A DNA stretch of 6,018 bases from assembly GCA_021463315.1 (NCBI GenBank), contig JAJTXO010000260.1, positions 1-6,018 of the forward strand, given 5' to 3'. A program made the position numbers and the translations under genes. This document shows, in pieces, positions 1 through 5,913 of the stretch (position 1 is its first letter; each line of letters opens with the position of its first letter). The stretch is from Caldilineales bacterium. GTDB lineage: Bacteria > Chloroflexota > Anaerolineae > JAAEKA01. The notes under the pieces were generated by a model, which made no database searches, was not told where the DNA came from, and saw only the letters and a program-made list of their open reading frames with translations.

Positions 1-58
1 GAGCCTCAGGGTGACAGTACGCAAGAATTTCCTATACGATGTACTGACTTGAAAATAG

Positions 59-110
59 CCGCTCGGGCCTGTCTTTGCGCAGCACCCCGGAGTGGGCCGA
101 CCGAGCCCGC
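59..110. repeat. Intergenic palindromic repeat related to the repeat inside the ligase gene
   Basis: Two blocks match the in-gene repeat in the same order and orientation. CCGCTCGGGCC-T-GTCT (59-74) matches 4324-4339 at 15 of 16 positions, and GACCGAGCCCGC (99-110) is identical to 4343-4354. Here the blocks are separated by 24 bases instead of 3. The ends form the inverted pair GCTCGG (61-66) and CCGAGC (101-106). It lies downstream of the transferase stop codon. A role as a transcript-end hairpin is possible, but no T-tract follows it on the minus strand. Confidence 0.55.
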
Positions 111-157
111 TCGTTTTCATCGATGGTTGTGCGCCCGGCGCATGGATGTCTGAACCG

Positions 158-1186
158 TTATTCGTAGCCAACTTGGGTCTCTAGCCACCAGATACCGTAC
201 AGGGCGATGCCGGCCACGGCCAACCCCACCAGATAGCCCTCCAGCACGGTGGCGGTGGTGATGAAGATGCTGGTCATGCCGAAGATGCCGCCGATCAGAT
301 AGCAGAGCAGCACGGCTTCGCGCTTCGAGCCGGTGATTCTGGCCAGACGGTGCGAGATGTGGTCCTTGCCCGGCGTGGTCAGCGGGTTCTTGCCGCGCCG
401 CAGGCGGGAGATGATCACCAGGCTGGTGTCCAGAATCGGCAGCCCCAGCGCCAACACCGGCGCCATCCAGGTGACGATGTTGACGTTGTCGGGAAAGCGC
501 AGCTTGATGCCGATGGCGGCCAGCACGAAGCCGATGAAAAGGGAGCCGCTGTCCCCCATGAAGATGCTGGCCGGGTTGAAGTTGTAGAACAGAAAGCCGA
601 CGCAGGCGCCCAACAGCGCCGCGGAGAGCGCGCCCACCAGATACTGCCCGCTGAGCGCGGCCAGCAGCAGGAAGAAGGCGGCTGCCACCGTGGCCACGCC
701 GGCCGACAAGCCATCCATGTTGTCCAGGAAGTTGAGCGCGTTGGTGATGCCCACCACCCACAGCACGGTCGCCAGCCAGTTGACCCACGGGACGGGGAAC
801 ATCTGGATCTGCACGCCGCTGAAGATCAGGATCGCGGCCGCGGCCGCCTGCACCACCAGCTTGGGCAACGGATTGACCGGGCTGCGGTCGTCGATGCCGC
901 CGATCACCGACACCAGCGTGGCGCCGATCATGATGCCCACCAGCTCGTTGATGCGGAAGCGGACGCCCAGCAGCAGCAGCGCCAGGATGCAGCCCAGGTA
1001 GATGGCCACGCCGCCCAGCCGCGGCATCGGCGCGGCATGCACCTTGCGCACGCTGGGCTGGTCGACGAAACCATAGCGCCAGGCCACGCGGCGCACGACC
1101 GGTGTGGCCACCACCACCAGCACCAGGGCGGTGAGGGCGACCAGAATATAGACGGTGGCTGGATGGACGGCGAGAAAGGCGATCAT
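158..1186 (-). CDS. WecA/MraY-family polyprenyl-phosphate sugar-1-phosphate transferase
   Basis: A 342-residue integral membrane enzyme of glycosyltransferase family 4 (the WecA/TagO/MraY superfamily). It is expected to move a sugar-1-phosphate (typically GlcNAc-1-P) from a UDP-sugar to undecaprenyl phosphate on the cytoplasmic face, starting a lipid-linked glycan. Family motifs are visible in order: D42-Q-P with R47-K-x-H50 and P-x-P-R-L-G-G (about 42-59); G-G-I-D99-D100, the Mg-binding Asp pair; N149-A-L-N-F-L-D155-N-M-D158-G-L-S-A-G; F-M-G211-D212-S-G-S; and H276-I-S-H279-R, matching the HxxH-type motif of WecA. About ten hydrophobic segments span the protein, and the length is normal for WecA/TagO. 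The ATG overlaps the TGA of the upstream ligase gene (ATGA) and has no Shine-Dalgarno sequence, so translation is probably coupled. The motif set favours the WecA/TagO branch over true MraY. The exact sugar cannot be read from the sequence, and no gene symbol is assigned. Confidence 0.93.
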   Translation of the reverse strand: MIAFLAVHPATVYILVALTALVLVVVATPVVRRVAWRYGFVDQPSVRKVHAAPMPRLGGVAIYLGCILALLLLGVRFRINELVGIMIGATLVSVIGGIDDRSPVNPLPKLVVQAAAAAILIFSGVQIQMFPVPWVNWLATVLWVVGITNALNFLDNMDGLSAGVATVAAAFFLLLAALSGQYLVGALSAALLGACVGFLFYNFNPASIFMGDSGSLFIGFVLAAIGIKLRFPDNVNIVTWMAPVLALGLPILDTSLVIISRLRRGKNPLTTPGKDHISHRLARITGSKREAVLLCYLIGGIFGMTSIFITTATVLEGYLVGLAVAGIALYGIWWLETQVGYE

Positions 1187-4100
1187 TGCAACTGTTGGAT
1201 CAGCGCTTCCAGCGCGGCCCGGTCTTCGGCGTCCTGCACCAGGGTGAGGGCTTGCTGGGCATAGCGCAGCGCGTTGGCTTTGTCGCCCAGGTCGGCATAG
1301 AGCAAGGCCAGGTTCTGAAGTGAGCTGATGTCGTTGGGGCGCAGCTCCAGCACGGCCAGGTTCTGCTCGATCGCCTTGGCCCCGTCCCCCTGCTCGGCAT
1401 AGAACAGGCCCAGCACGCTGCGCAGGGTGATGTTGCGCGGGGCCACCTGCACGCCCTGCTCGTAGGTGCGGATCGCCTCGTCGATTTGATTGCTGTTGCG
1501 GTAGAAATCGCCCAGCCGGCGGTAGGTCTCGGCGTAGCGCGGGTCCAGCCGCAGCGAGGTCATGAACTGCTCCAGCGCCTGGCTGGGGTCGCCGGCCATC
1601 TGGTAGGCCGAGGCGTACTCGTTGTGCAGATGCGCGGCGTTGGGGCTGAGCCGGGTGGCCACCGAGTAGTAGTCCAGCGATCGCTGCACGGCCGCGGCCC
1701 GATCGTCCGCGCCGGCCAACTGCGCCCAGGCCAGGTAGAGCCGGCCCAGGTTGGCGCTGTGGTCGGTGTTCATCGGGTTCAGCTCCAGCGCGCGCAGCAG
1801 CGAGCGCTCGGCCTCGGCCAGGTATTGCGTCCGGTCAGCGCCGCTGGCCTGGCGCGCCCGCTCCAACTGGGCGCGGCCCAGGAAGAGATAGTAGTAATCC
1901 TCGCTGGGCTGCTGCTCCAGCGCCATCTCGTACAGGAAGATCGCCTCGTCGTAGCGGTCGGCGTTTTCGTAGGCCTGCCCTTGTTTGAAGATGGTGTCGG
2001 CGCGCACTAAACTGGCGTTGACGTTGAAGATGATCAGCAGCGCCAGCAGCGGCAGAAGGATGCCCGCGCCCGCGGCCAGCCAGCCGCCCGGCCCCAGCCA
2101 TTTGGCGCCTTGGTTGGGCCGGAACCACCAGAGCGCCGCGGCCAGCACGGCCAGCAGCAGCAGGATCACGAGGTAGTAGGTGACGATATGGTTGGCGGCC
2201 AGGTTGGCCATCTGCTCCACGGAGATGCTGCCCGACTGCTGCAAGCGCGCGTCGCGGGCCACGCCGGCCGCGTGGATCAGGCCGAAGAGCAGGAAGATGC
2301 CCAAGCTGATGGCCGAATAGAGCAGCGCGCCCCGGCCCAGCCAGCGCCCCGTGACGTTGAGGCGCTGGCGGCCGATGTCGGCCAGGGCAACGACCATGCC
2401 CACCGCCCAGACGAAAAGCACCATCCAGAGCAATCCGGGGCCAAAGATCCGTTTTCCCTCGACGATCCGGGTGGCGAAGGCGTTGAAGAACACTGCCAGC
2501 GGGCTGGACGCGCGCAGCGCCAGCACGTTGGGGTTGATGATGTAGTCGTAGGCCAGGGTGAAGAGCACGATGCCCATCAGCAGCGCGTAGATCACCACCT
2601 CGGCCCAGGCAAAGTGGCTGGCCCGATCGCGCCGGGTGGCTGCGGCGGCTGGCTGGCGACTGGCGGCCTGACCTGCCCGCGCCTTGCCCTTGCCGGCGGG
2701 TGGGCGGGCGACCGCGGGAGCCGGCGCGGCTTTGCGTTCGGCTACGGCTACCGCGGCTGGCTCAGGCTGCGGCGCGTCCAGCGTGAGCCAGTTCATGCCC
2801 AGAACCACCAGCACGGCGCTCCAGATCCAGAAATAGGTGCGGGTGGCGACGATGGCGATGCCGAAGTGGATCTCGATGAAGTGGGCGATCACCGTGGCCA
2901 GGATGGTCATCACCAGCAGCTCGCGCCGGCCGGTGCGCATGGACAGCCCACGCCCCTCGTTCCAGAGCGCGGTCACGGTGATGTACAGAATCACGCCCAG
3001 AATCAGGCCGCCCGGCAAGGTCACGCCGATCAGCACCCAGTTGCCTTGCAGCAGGTAGGCGATCAACGCGCCCAGGATCGCGCCGCCCAGCGCAACCAAC
3101 AGGAAGGCCAGGCCCTGGCGGCGGGAGCGGATCAGTCCCAGCCACTGGAGGCTGTAGTAGAAGATGCTGATGAAGAGCGCCATGTAGGCCACGAAGCCCA
3201 GCAGGCCGGTGATCACCAACGAATCGAAGGTTTCGTTGTGCGAGCGGTCGGGCGAGGCGTTGCGCGATTCGTGATAGGCCAGATCGGGCGGGTAGAAGCG
3301 GTTGAAGGCCACCCACATGGCCTCGGGGCCGTAGCCGACCAGCGGCCGCAGCAGATTCACCGTGTCTGGCTGCATGGCGGTCACCGACGTGCCGGCAGAG
3401 AGATTGGGATGCTCCAACGGCTGGTGGGGCGCCACCAATTGGCTTGCGCCCTGCCAGATCAGCGTGCGCACGCGCGCGGTGTTGGCCTGGGAGTCCAGCG
3501 CGGTGCCCAGGCGGCCAATGGTTGGACTGCTGCGCAGCGCGGCCAGAGGCGAGTTGGGCAGGTTGAAGATCACCAGGAAGGCCAGCGCGGCCAACGCCAG
3601 TCCCATCCAGCCCAGCCAGCTCCAGCTCAGGATCAAGCGGGGGCCGCTGTTCAGGCTTTGCTCTCTTTGTGCCCAGGCCCGCAGGCCGAGCAGACCCACC
3701 AGACCGAAAACGTACAGGCCGGCCAGCAGGCCCAGGAAGGGCCCGCGGCTCTGGGTGTAGAAGATGGTCAGGCTCTGCACGGCCAGGATGAACAGATAGA
3801 AGCCGGCGAGGATCGTGTCGGCCGCGCCCCACTGTCCATCCTGGCTGCGCAGCACGCGGCCGAAGTGCAGCAGAGTGCGCTGCAGGGTGAGAAAGAAGGC
3901 CATCAGCAGGTAGGCGGCCACGAAGATGGCGTTGCCCATGTTGGCGGCCACGCGGCGTTGCACGTCGCCGCCCCAGGGCAGCGGATCCAGCCCGCTGTGC
4001 TGCAGGATGCCGTAGATGGCGATGGGCAGGCTGGTCAGGATGATGACATAGGCCAGCCGCCGCCACTGCTCCGGCCGGCGCAGGTGACCCAGCACCAGGA

Positions 4101-4596
4101 AGAAGATCACGATGTAGGAGAGCGTGGTGTAGGCGCCCTGCATGCGCTGGTAGGAGCCCATCAGGCTGATGCGCGGGGTCAGCGACAGGGCGGTGCTGAT
4201 CAGATAGGCCAGCACCAGCAGCAGGGTGGGCAGCACCAGCGGCGTGGTGCGCACTCGCTGCCACAGCGATTTCCTGTCGGATTGCTCAGGCCGGTCTCCT
4301 GACCGAGCCTGCCCATCTCCGTCCCGCTCGGGCCGGTCTCCTGACCGAGCCCGCGCATCTCCGTCCCGCTCGGGCCGGTCTCCTGACCGTGCCCGCGCTG
4401 CACCAAAGCCGTCGTTGATCGCCTTGATCAGCCAGGCCACAGCCATCAGCAGCGCGATGGAGCGCATCAGGCTGACCTTGTCTGGCTCGAACACCCGGCT
4501 GGAGTGGACGTTGAAAAAGAGCGGCGTCACGATCAACACCGCCAGCCAGCCCGCTTCGATGAATGCCTCACACAGGCGTGATAGTTTCGTGGTCAT
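1183..4596 (-). CDS. O-antigen ligase/polymerase-superfamily membrane protein with C-terminal TPR domain
   Basis: A 1137-residue polytopic protein. Residues about 14-605 form the Wzy/WaaL-type core: some 14 hydrophobic segments; a G-S-Y-Q-R-M-Q-G motif (147-154) after TM3; T-Q-S-R284-G; and a long loop (about 347-456), predicted external, with G421-Y-G-P-E and D-R-S-H453-N-E-T-F-D. The Arg and His match the positions of catalytic residues in WaaL-like enzymes. An Ala/Pro/Lys/Arg-rich linker follows (about 608-658), then five more membrane segments (about 663-858), then TPRs (about 864-1121; clearest units 986-1019, 1020-1053, 1054-1087, 1088-1121). Charge distribution puts the linker inside and the TPRs outside. 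The expected role is joining or transferring undecaprenyl-linked glycan on the outer face; polymerase, polysaccharide ligase and protein O-oligosaccharyltransferase cannot be told apart. Oddity: residues 69-109 are a 14-residue tandem repeat in a cytoplasmic loop, encoded by palindromic DNA. The ATG at 4596 sits 8 bases after a TATAAT and has no Shine-Dalgarno. The gene overlaps the downstream transferase by 4 bases. Confidence 0.9.
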   Translation of the reverse strand: MTTKLSRLCEAFIEAGWLAVLIVTPLFFNVHSSRVFEPDKVSLMRSIALLMAVAWLIKAINDGFGAARARSGDRPERDGDARARSGDRPERDGDGQARSGDRPEQSDRKSLWQRVRTTPLVLPTLLLVLAYLISTALSLTPRISLMGSYQRMQGAYTTLSYIVIFFLVLGHLRRPEQWRRLAYVIILTSLPIAIYGILQHSGLDPLPWGGDVQRRVAANMGNAIFVAAYLLMAFFLTLQRTLLHFGRVLRSQDGQWGAADTILAGFYLFILAVQSLTIFYTQSRGPFLGLLAGLYVFGLVGLLGLRAWAQREQSLNSGPRLILSWSWLGWMGLALAALAFLVIFNLPNSPLAALRSSPTIGRLGTALDSQANTARVRTLIWQGASQLVAPHQPLEHPNLSAGTSVTAMQPDTVNLLRPLVGYGPEAMWVAFNRFYPPDLAYHESRNASPDRSHNETFDSLVITGLLGFVAYMALFISIFYYSLQWLGLIRSRRQGLAFLLVALGGAILGALIAYLLQGNWVLIGVTLPGGLILGVILYITVTALWNEGRGLSMRTGRRELLVMTILATVIAHFIEIHFGIAIVATRTYFWIWSAVLVVLGMNWLTLDAPQPEPAAVAVAERKAAPAPAVARPPAGKGKARAGQAASRQPAAAATRRDRASHFAWAEVVIYALLMGIVLFTLAYDYIINPNVLALRASSPLAVFFNAFATRIVEGKRIFGPGLLWMVLFVWAVGMVVALADIGRQRLNVTGRWLGRGALLYSAISLGIFLLFGLIHAAGVARDARLQQSGSISVEQMANLAANHIVTYYLVILLLLAVLAAALWWFRPNQGAKWLGPGGWLAAGAGILLPLLALLIIFNVNASLVRADTIFKQGQAYENADRYDEAIFLYEMALEQQPSEDYYYLFLGRAQLERARQASGADRTQYLAEAERSLLRALELNPMNTDHSANLGRLYLAWAQLAGADDRAAAVQRSLDYYSVATRLSPNAAHLHNEYASAYQMAGDPSQALEQFMTSLRLDPRYAETYRRLGDFYRNSNQIDEAIRTYEQGVQVAPRNITLRSVLGLFYAEQGDGAKAIEQNLAVLELRPNDISSLQNLALLYADLGDKANALRYAQQALTLVQDAEDRAALEALIQQLQ
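4284..4392 (-). repeat. In-frame 42-bp tandem repeat with palindromic core inside the ligase gene
   Basis: Three copies of a core reading GCTCGGGCCGGTCTCC-TGACCGAGC on the plus strand lie at 4284-4309 (degenerate left arm), 4326-4350 and 4368-4392, exactly 42 bases apart. Each core has inverted arms GCTCGG/CCGAGC plus GGTC/GACC. Because 42 is a multiple of three, the array stays in frame and encodes ARSGDRPERDGD-type units of 14 residues (residues 69-109). The units are hydrophilic and lie in the predicted cytoplasmic loop between TM2 and TM3. The third unit degrades to ARSGDRPEQSDRK. Confidence 0.9.
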
Positions 4597-4613
4597 GGGG
4601 GCAGATTATAGCA
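4597..4613 (-). promoter_or_regulatory. Extended -10 promoter for the ligase-transferase operon, possibly leaderless
   Basis: On the minus strand the sequence reads TGC-TATAAT (TATAAT at 4610-4605, TGn at 4613-4611), a perfect consensus -10 with the extended TGn element, then CTGCCCCC and the ATG at 4596. Only 8 bases separate the hexamer from the start codon, so transcription starting 7-8 bases downstream would begin at or next to the ATG and give a leaderless mRNA. The C-rich spacer has no Shine-Dalgarno. The bases 16-17 upstream (ACCCGT region) are not a good -35, which an extended -10 can tolerate. The sequence match is certain; function is inferred. Confidence 0.6.
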
Positions 4614-4638
4614 TAGCATGGAGGGAAACGGGTAGATT

Positions 4639-4690
4639 TAGGAGATAGGAAATAGGAGATAGGAGATAGGAGAGTTAGGAGATAGGGAGA
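4639..4690. repeat. TAGGAGA heptamer tandem array
   Basis: About seven copies of TAGGAGA with small variants: TAGGAGA, TAGGAAA, three TAGGAGA in a row (4653-4673), a GT insertion, TAGGAGA (4676-4682), then TAGGGAGA. The array fills the space between the dehydrogenase stop and the ligase promoter. No reading frame or stable hairpin is associated with it. Confidence 0.9.
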
Positions 4691-4704
4691 CTGCTCCTCT
4701 GCCC

Positions 4705-4730
4705 TTGTCTACTTTGTCTACTTGTCTACT
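4705..4730. repeat. TTGTCTACT tandem repeat running into the dehydrogenase stop codon
   Basis: Three copies: TTGTCTACT (4705-4713), TTGTCTAC (4714-4721) and TTGTCTACT (4722-4730). The last copy includes the CTA that is the dehydrogenase TAG stop (4726-4728, minus strand) and two further coding bases. The sequence is unlike the adjacent TAGGAGA array. Confidence 0.85.
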
Positions 4731-5748
4731 CCTCCACCAACTTCACTTCCCGCCCCGTGGCCGCCGCTTCGTAGATGGCCAGCACCAGGGCCAGTGATTT
4801 GCGCGCTTCCTGGCCGGGGGTGCCGGGCGGGCGGCCATCGCGCACCGCCAGGGCAAAGTCGCGGATCACCTCGCGGTGGCTGTAGCCGTAGACTGAGGGG
4901 GGATCGACCCGCTGACTGGTCAGGATCTCGGCCTCCTGCTCGAGCTGGTCGCGCACCTTCCACAGGGTGATGCGGTTGAGCGCGGTGCCGCCCACCTGCA
5001 CCGAGCCGTGCTCGCCGAAGATGGCCACCGAGCCCTCCAGGTTCTGCGGCCAGGTGACGGTCGAGCCCTCCACCGTGCCCAGCGCGCCGTTGGCAAAGCG
5101 CAGCACCGCCACGCCCACATCCTCGGCCTCCATCTGGTGCGCCAGCGTGGCCGAGTAGGCCTGCACCGACTGCACCGGTCCCATCAGCCATTGCAAGGCG
5201 TCGATGTGGTGGATGCTTTGGTTCATCAGCGCGCCGCCGTCCATGGCCCAGGTGCCGTGCCAGCCGTCCTCGTAGTAGGACTGCGGCCGGTACCAGCGCA
5301 CGCAGGCGTTGCCCAGGTAGAGCCGGCCCAGCAGCCCATCGTCCACGGCCCGGCGCACCTGCTGCATGGGGGAGTTGAGCCGGTTCTGCAACACCACGCC
5401 CAGCAGACGGTCTTGTTCCCTGGCCGTGGCGATCATGCGGTCGGCGTCGGCCAAGCTGAGCGCGATCGGTTTCTCGACCAGCACATGCTTGCCGGCCTGC
5501 AGGGCGTCGATGGCCACCTGGGCGTGCAGGCCGCTGGGCACGCAGATGCTCACCGCGTCTATGTCGGGCCGCGCCAGCAGCTCGTGATAGTGTTCGTAGG
5601 CGTCGGCGCCCTGCTGGTCGGCAAAGCGCCGCGCGCGCTCGAAACGGATGTCGGCCGTGGCCACCAGCCGGGTCTCGTGCAGTTGCTGAATGGATTGGCT
5701 ATGCCGCGGCGCAACCCGACCGCAGCCGATGAGGGCAAAGTTGATCAT
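4726..5748 (-). CDS. Gfo/Idh/MocA-family NAD(P)-dependent sugar dehydrogenase, WbpB/WlbA-like
   Basis: A 340-residue, presumably cytoplasmic oxidoreductase of full family length. The N-terminal Rossmann fold starts at once with A-L-I-G8-C-G10-R-V-A13 and a strand ending in A-D33, which supports the ATG at 5748. The E92-K93-P94 motif carries the family's catalytic Lys. The C-terminal substrate domain has R-W-Y-R-P-Q-S-Y-Y (151-159), G-T-W (165-167) and G-G-A-L-M-N-Q-S-I-H180-H181-I-D183; the His/Asp after N-Q-S-I are the usual catalytic partners. The GTW-DGGALMNQ-IH pattern resembles WbpB/WlbA UDP-N-acetylglucosaminuronate 3-dehydrogenases, which act in making diacetamido sugars. The polysaccharide genes downstream fit that role, but no partner aminotransferase or acetyltransferase lies in the window. 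Inositol or other sugar dehydrogenase activity remains possible. No Shine-Dalgarno is visible; a CATAAT lies 10 bases upstream of the ATG. It is separated from the ligase by 129 bases of repeats and promoter, so the two may be transcribed independently. Confidence 0.9.
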   Translation of the reverse strand: MINFALIGCGRVAPRHSQSIQQLHETRLVATADIRFERARRFADQQGADAYEHYHELLARPDIDAVSICVPSGLHAQVAIDALQAGKHVLVEKPIALSLADADRMIATAREQDRLLGVVLQNRLNSPMQQVRRAVDDGLLGRLYLGNACVRWYRPQSYYEDGWHGTWAMDGGALMNQSIHHIDALQWLMGPVQSVQAYSATLAHQMEAEDVGVAVLRFANGALGTVEGSTVTWPQNLEGSVAIFGEHGSVQVGGTALNRITLWKVRDQLEQEAEILTSQRVDPPSVYGYSHREVIRDFALAVRDGRPPGTPGQEARKSLALVLAIYEAAATGREVKLVEE

Positions 5749-5764
5749 GGAGGGTGGGATTATG
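5749..5764 (-). promoter_or_regulatory. Candidate -10 element for the dehydrogenase gene
   Basis: The minus strand reads CATAAT (5764-5759), then a 10-base C-rich spacer (CCCACCCTCC) and the ATG at 5748. The hexamer matches TATAAT at five of six positions and would place the transcript start within about 3 bases of the ATG. No Shine-Dalgarno is present. A TTTACC made by the octamer array (5785-5780) lies 15 bases upstream and could serve as a weak -35. The arrangement parallels that before the ligase gene, which raises its credibility, but a single hexamer in AT-rich DNA could be chance. Confidence 0.4.
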
Positions 5765-5801
5765 GTAACTTGGTAGATTGGTAAATTGGTAAATTGGTAT
5801 C
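5762..5801. repeat. TTGGTAAA octamer tandem array upstream of the dehydrogenase
   Basis: A degenerate unit ATGGTAAC is followed by TTGGTAGA (5770-5777), TTGGTAAA (5778-5785), TTGGTAAA (5786-5793) and a partial TTGGTA that passes into the terminal repeat of the adjacent hairpin element. On the minus strand each full unit provides TTTACC, a -35-like hexamer, at 8-base intervals next to the CATAAT at 5764-5759. Confidence 0.9.
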
Positions 5802-5908
5802 ATCTCAATAGAGGGGGAAGACTTCCGAAGTCTTATGGACTGTGAGCTCGTTTTGAACAAACCTGCGCAGACTTCGGAAGTCGCGACCCCGGTTTTTTGA
5901 GATGATAC
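5797..5908. mobile_element. 112-bp MITE-like hairpin element
   Basis: A non-coding element bounded by perfect 12-bp terminal inverted repeats, GTATCATCTCAA (5797-5808) and TTGAGATGATAC (5897-5908). A second perfect 14-bp inverted pair lies inside, GACTTCCGAAGTCT (5820-5833) and its reverse complement (5869-5882), with G-rich and C-rich stretches facing each other between the pairs. The whole can fold into one long hairpin with a 35-base loop (5834-5868). The left inner arm is itself a palindrome, AAGACTTC-C-GAAGTCTT (5818-5834). The flanks directly abutting the terminal repeats are GTAAATTG (5789-5796) and GTAAATTC (5909-5916), a 7-of-8 match that looks like a target-site duplication. There is no transposase, so any movement would depend on a partner element elsewhere. 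The alternative is a stationary regulatory or terminating hairpin. Confidence 0.65.
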
Positions 5909-5913
5909 GTAAA

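Noticed and set aside
15..46. CAGTAC/GTACTG inverted pair near the left edge
   Set aside because: Only 6-bp arms around a 20-base gap; too short to separate from chance.
71..80. Ten bases GTCTTTGCGC shared with 5976-5985 in the CTTTGCG cluster
   Set aside because: Chance 10-base matches are expected within a 6-kb window, and nothing around the two sites is alike.
130..142. TGCGCC-C-GGCGCA palindrome 16 bases past the transferase stop, as a terminator
   Set aside because: The stem is only about 5 bp with a 3-base loop, and no T-tract follows on the minus strand.
350..1264. A 304-codon plus-strand open frame across the transferase gene
   Set aside because: Same composition bias (His/Gln/Asp-rich), opposite a gene with all WecA-family motifs; treated as a shadow.
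2762..4264. A 500-codon minus-strand frame overlapping the ligase in another phase
   Set aside because: Ala/Gly/Arg/Pro-rich and without hydrophobic segments, whereas the overlapping frame gives conserved ligase motifs.
2110..4302. A 730-codon plus-strand open frame across the ligase gene
   Set aside because: It is Gln/His/Gly/Ala-rich with no domain or membrane pattern and is antisense to a clear membrane protein. Long antisense frames are expected in GC-rich coding DNA.
4284..4392. Regularly spaced palindromic units as a CRISPR array
   Set aside because: Spacers are only about 17 bases and nearly identical to each other, the array is an in-frame part of a gene, and no cas gene is present.
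4685..4704. Possible hairpin GGG(C)AGA...TCTCCC after the dehydrogenase stop, as a terminator
   Set aside because: Six base pairs with a bulge and no following T-run; it falls within repeat-rich DNA and could be chance.
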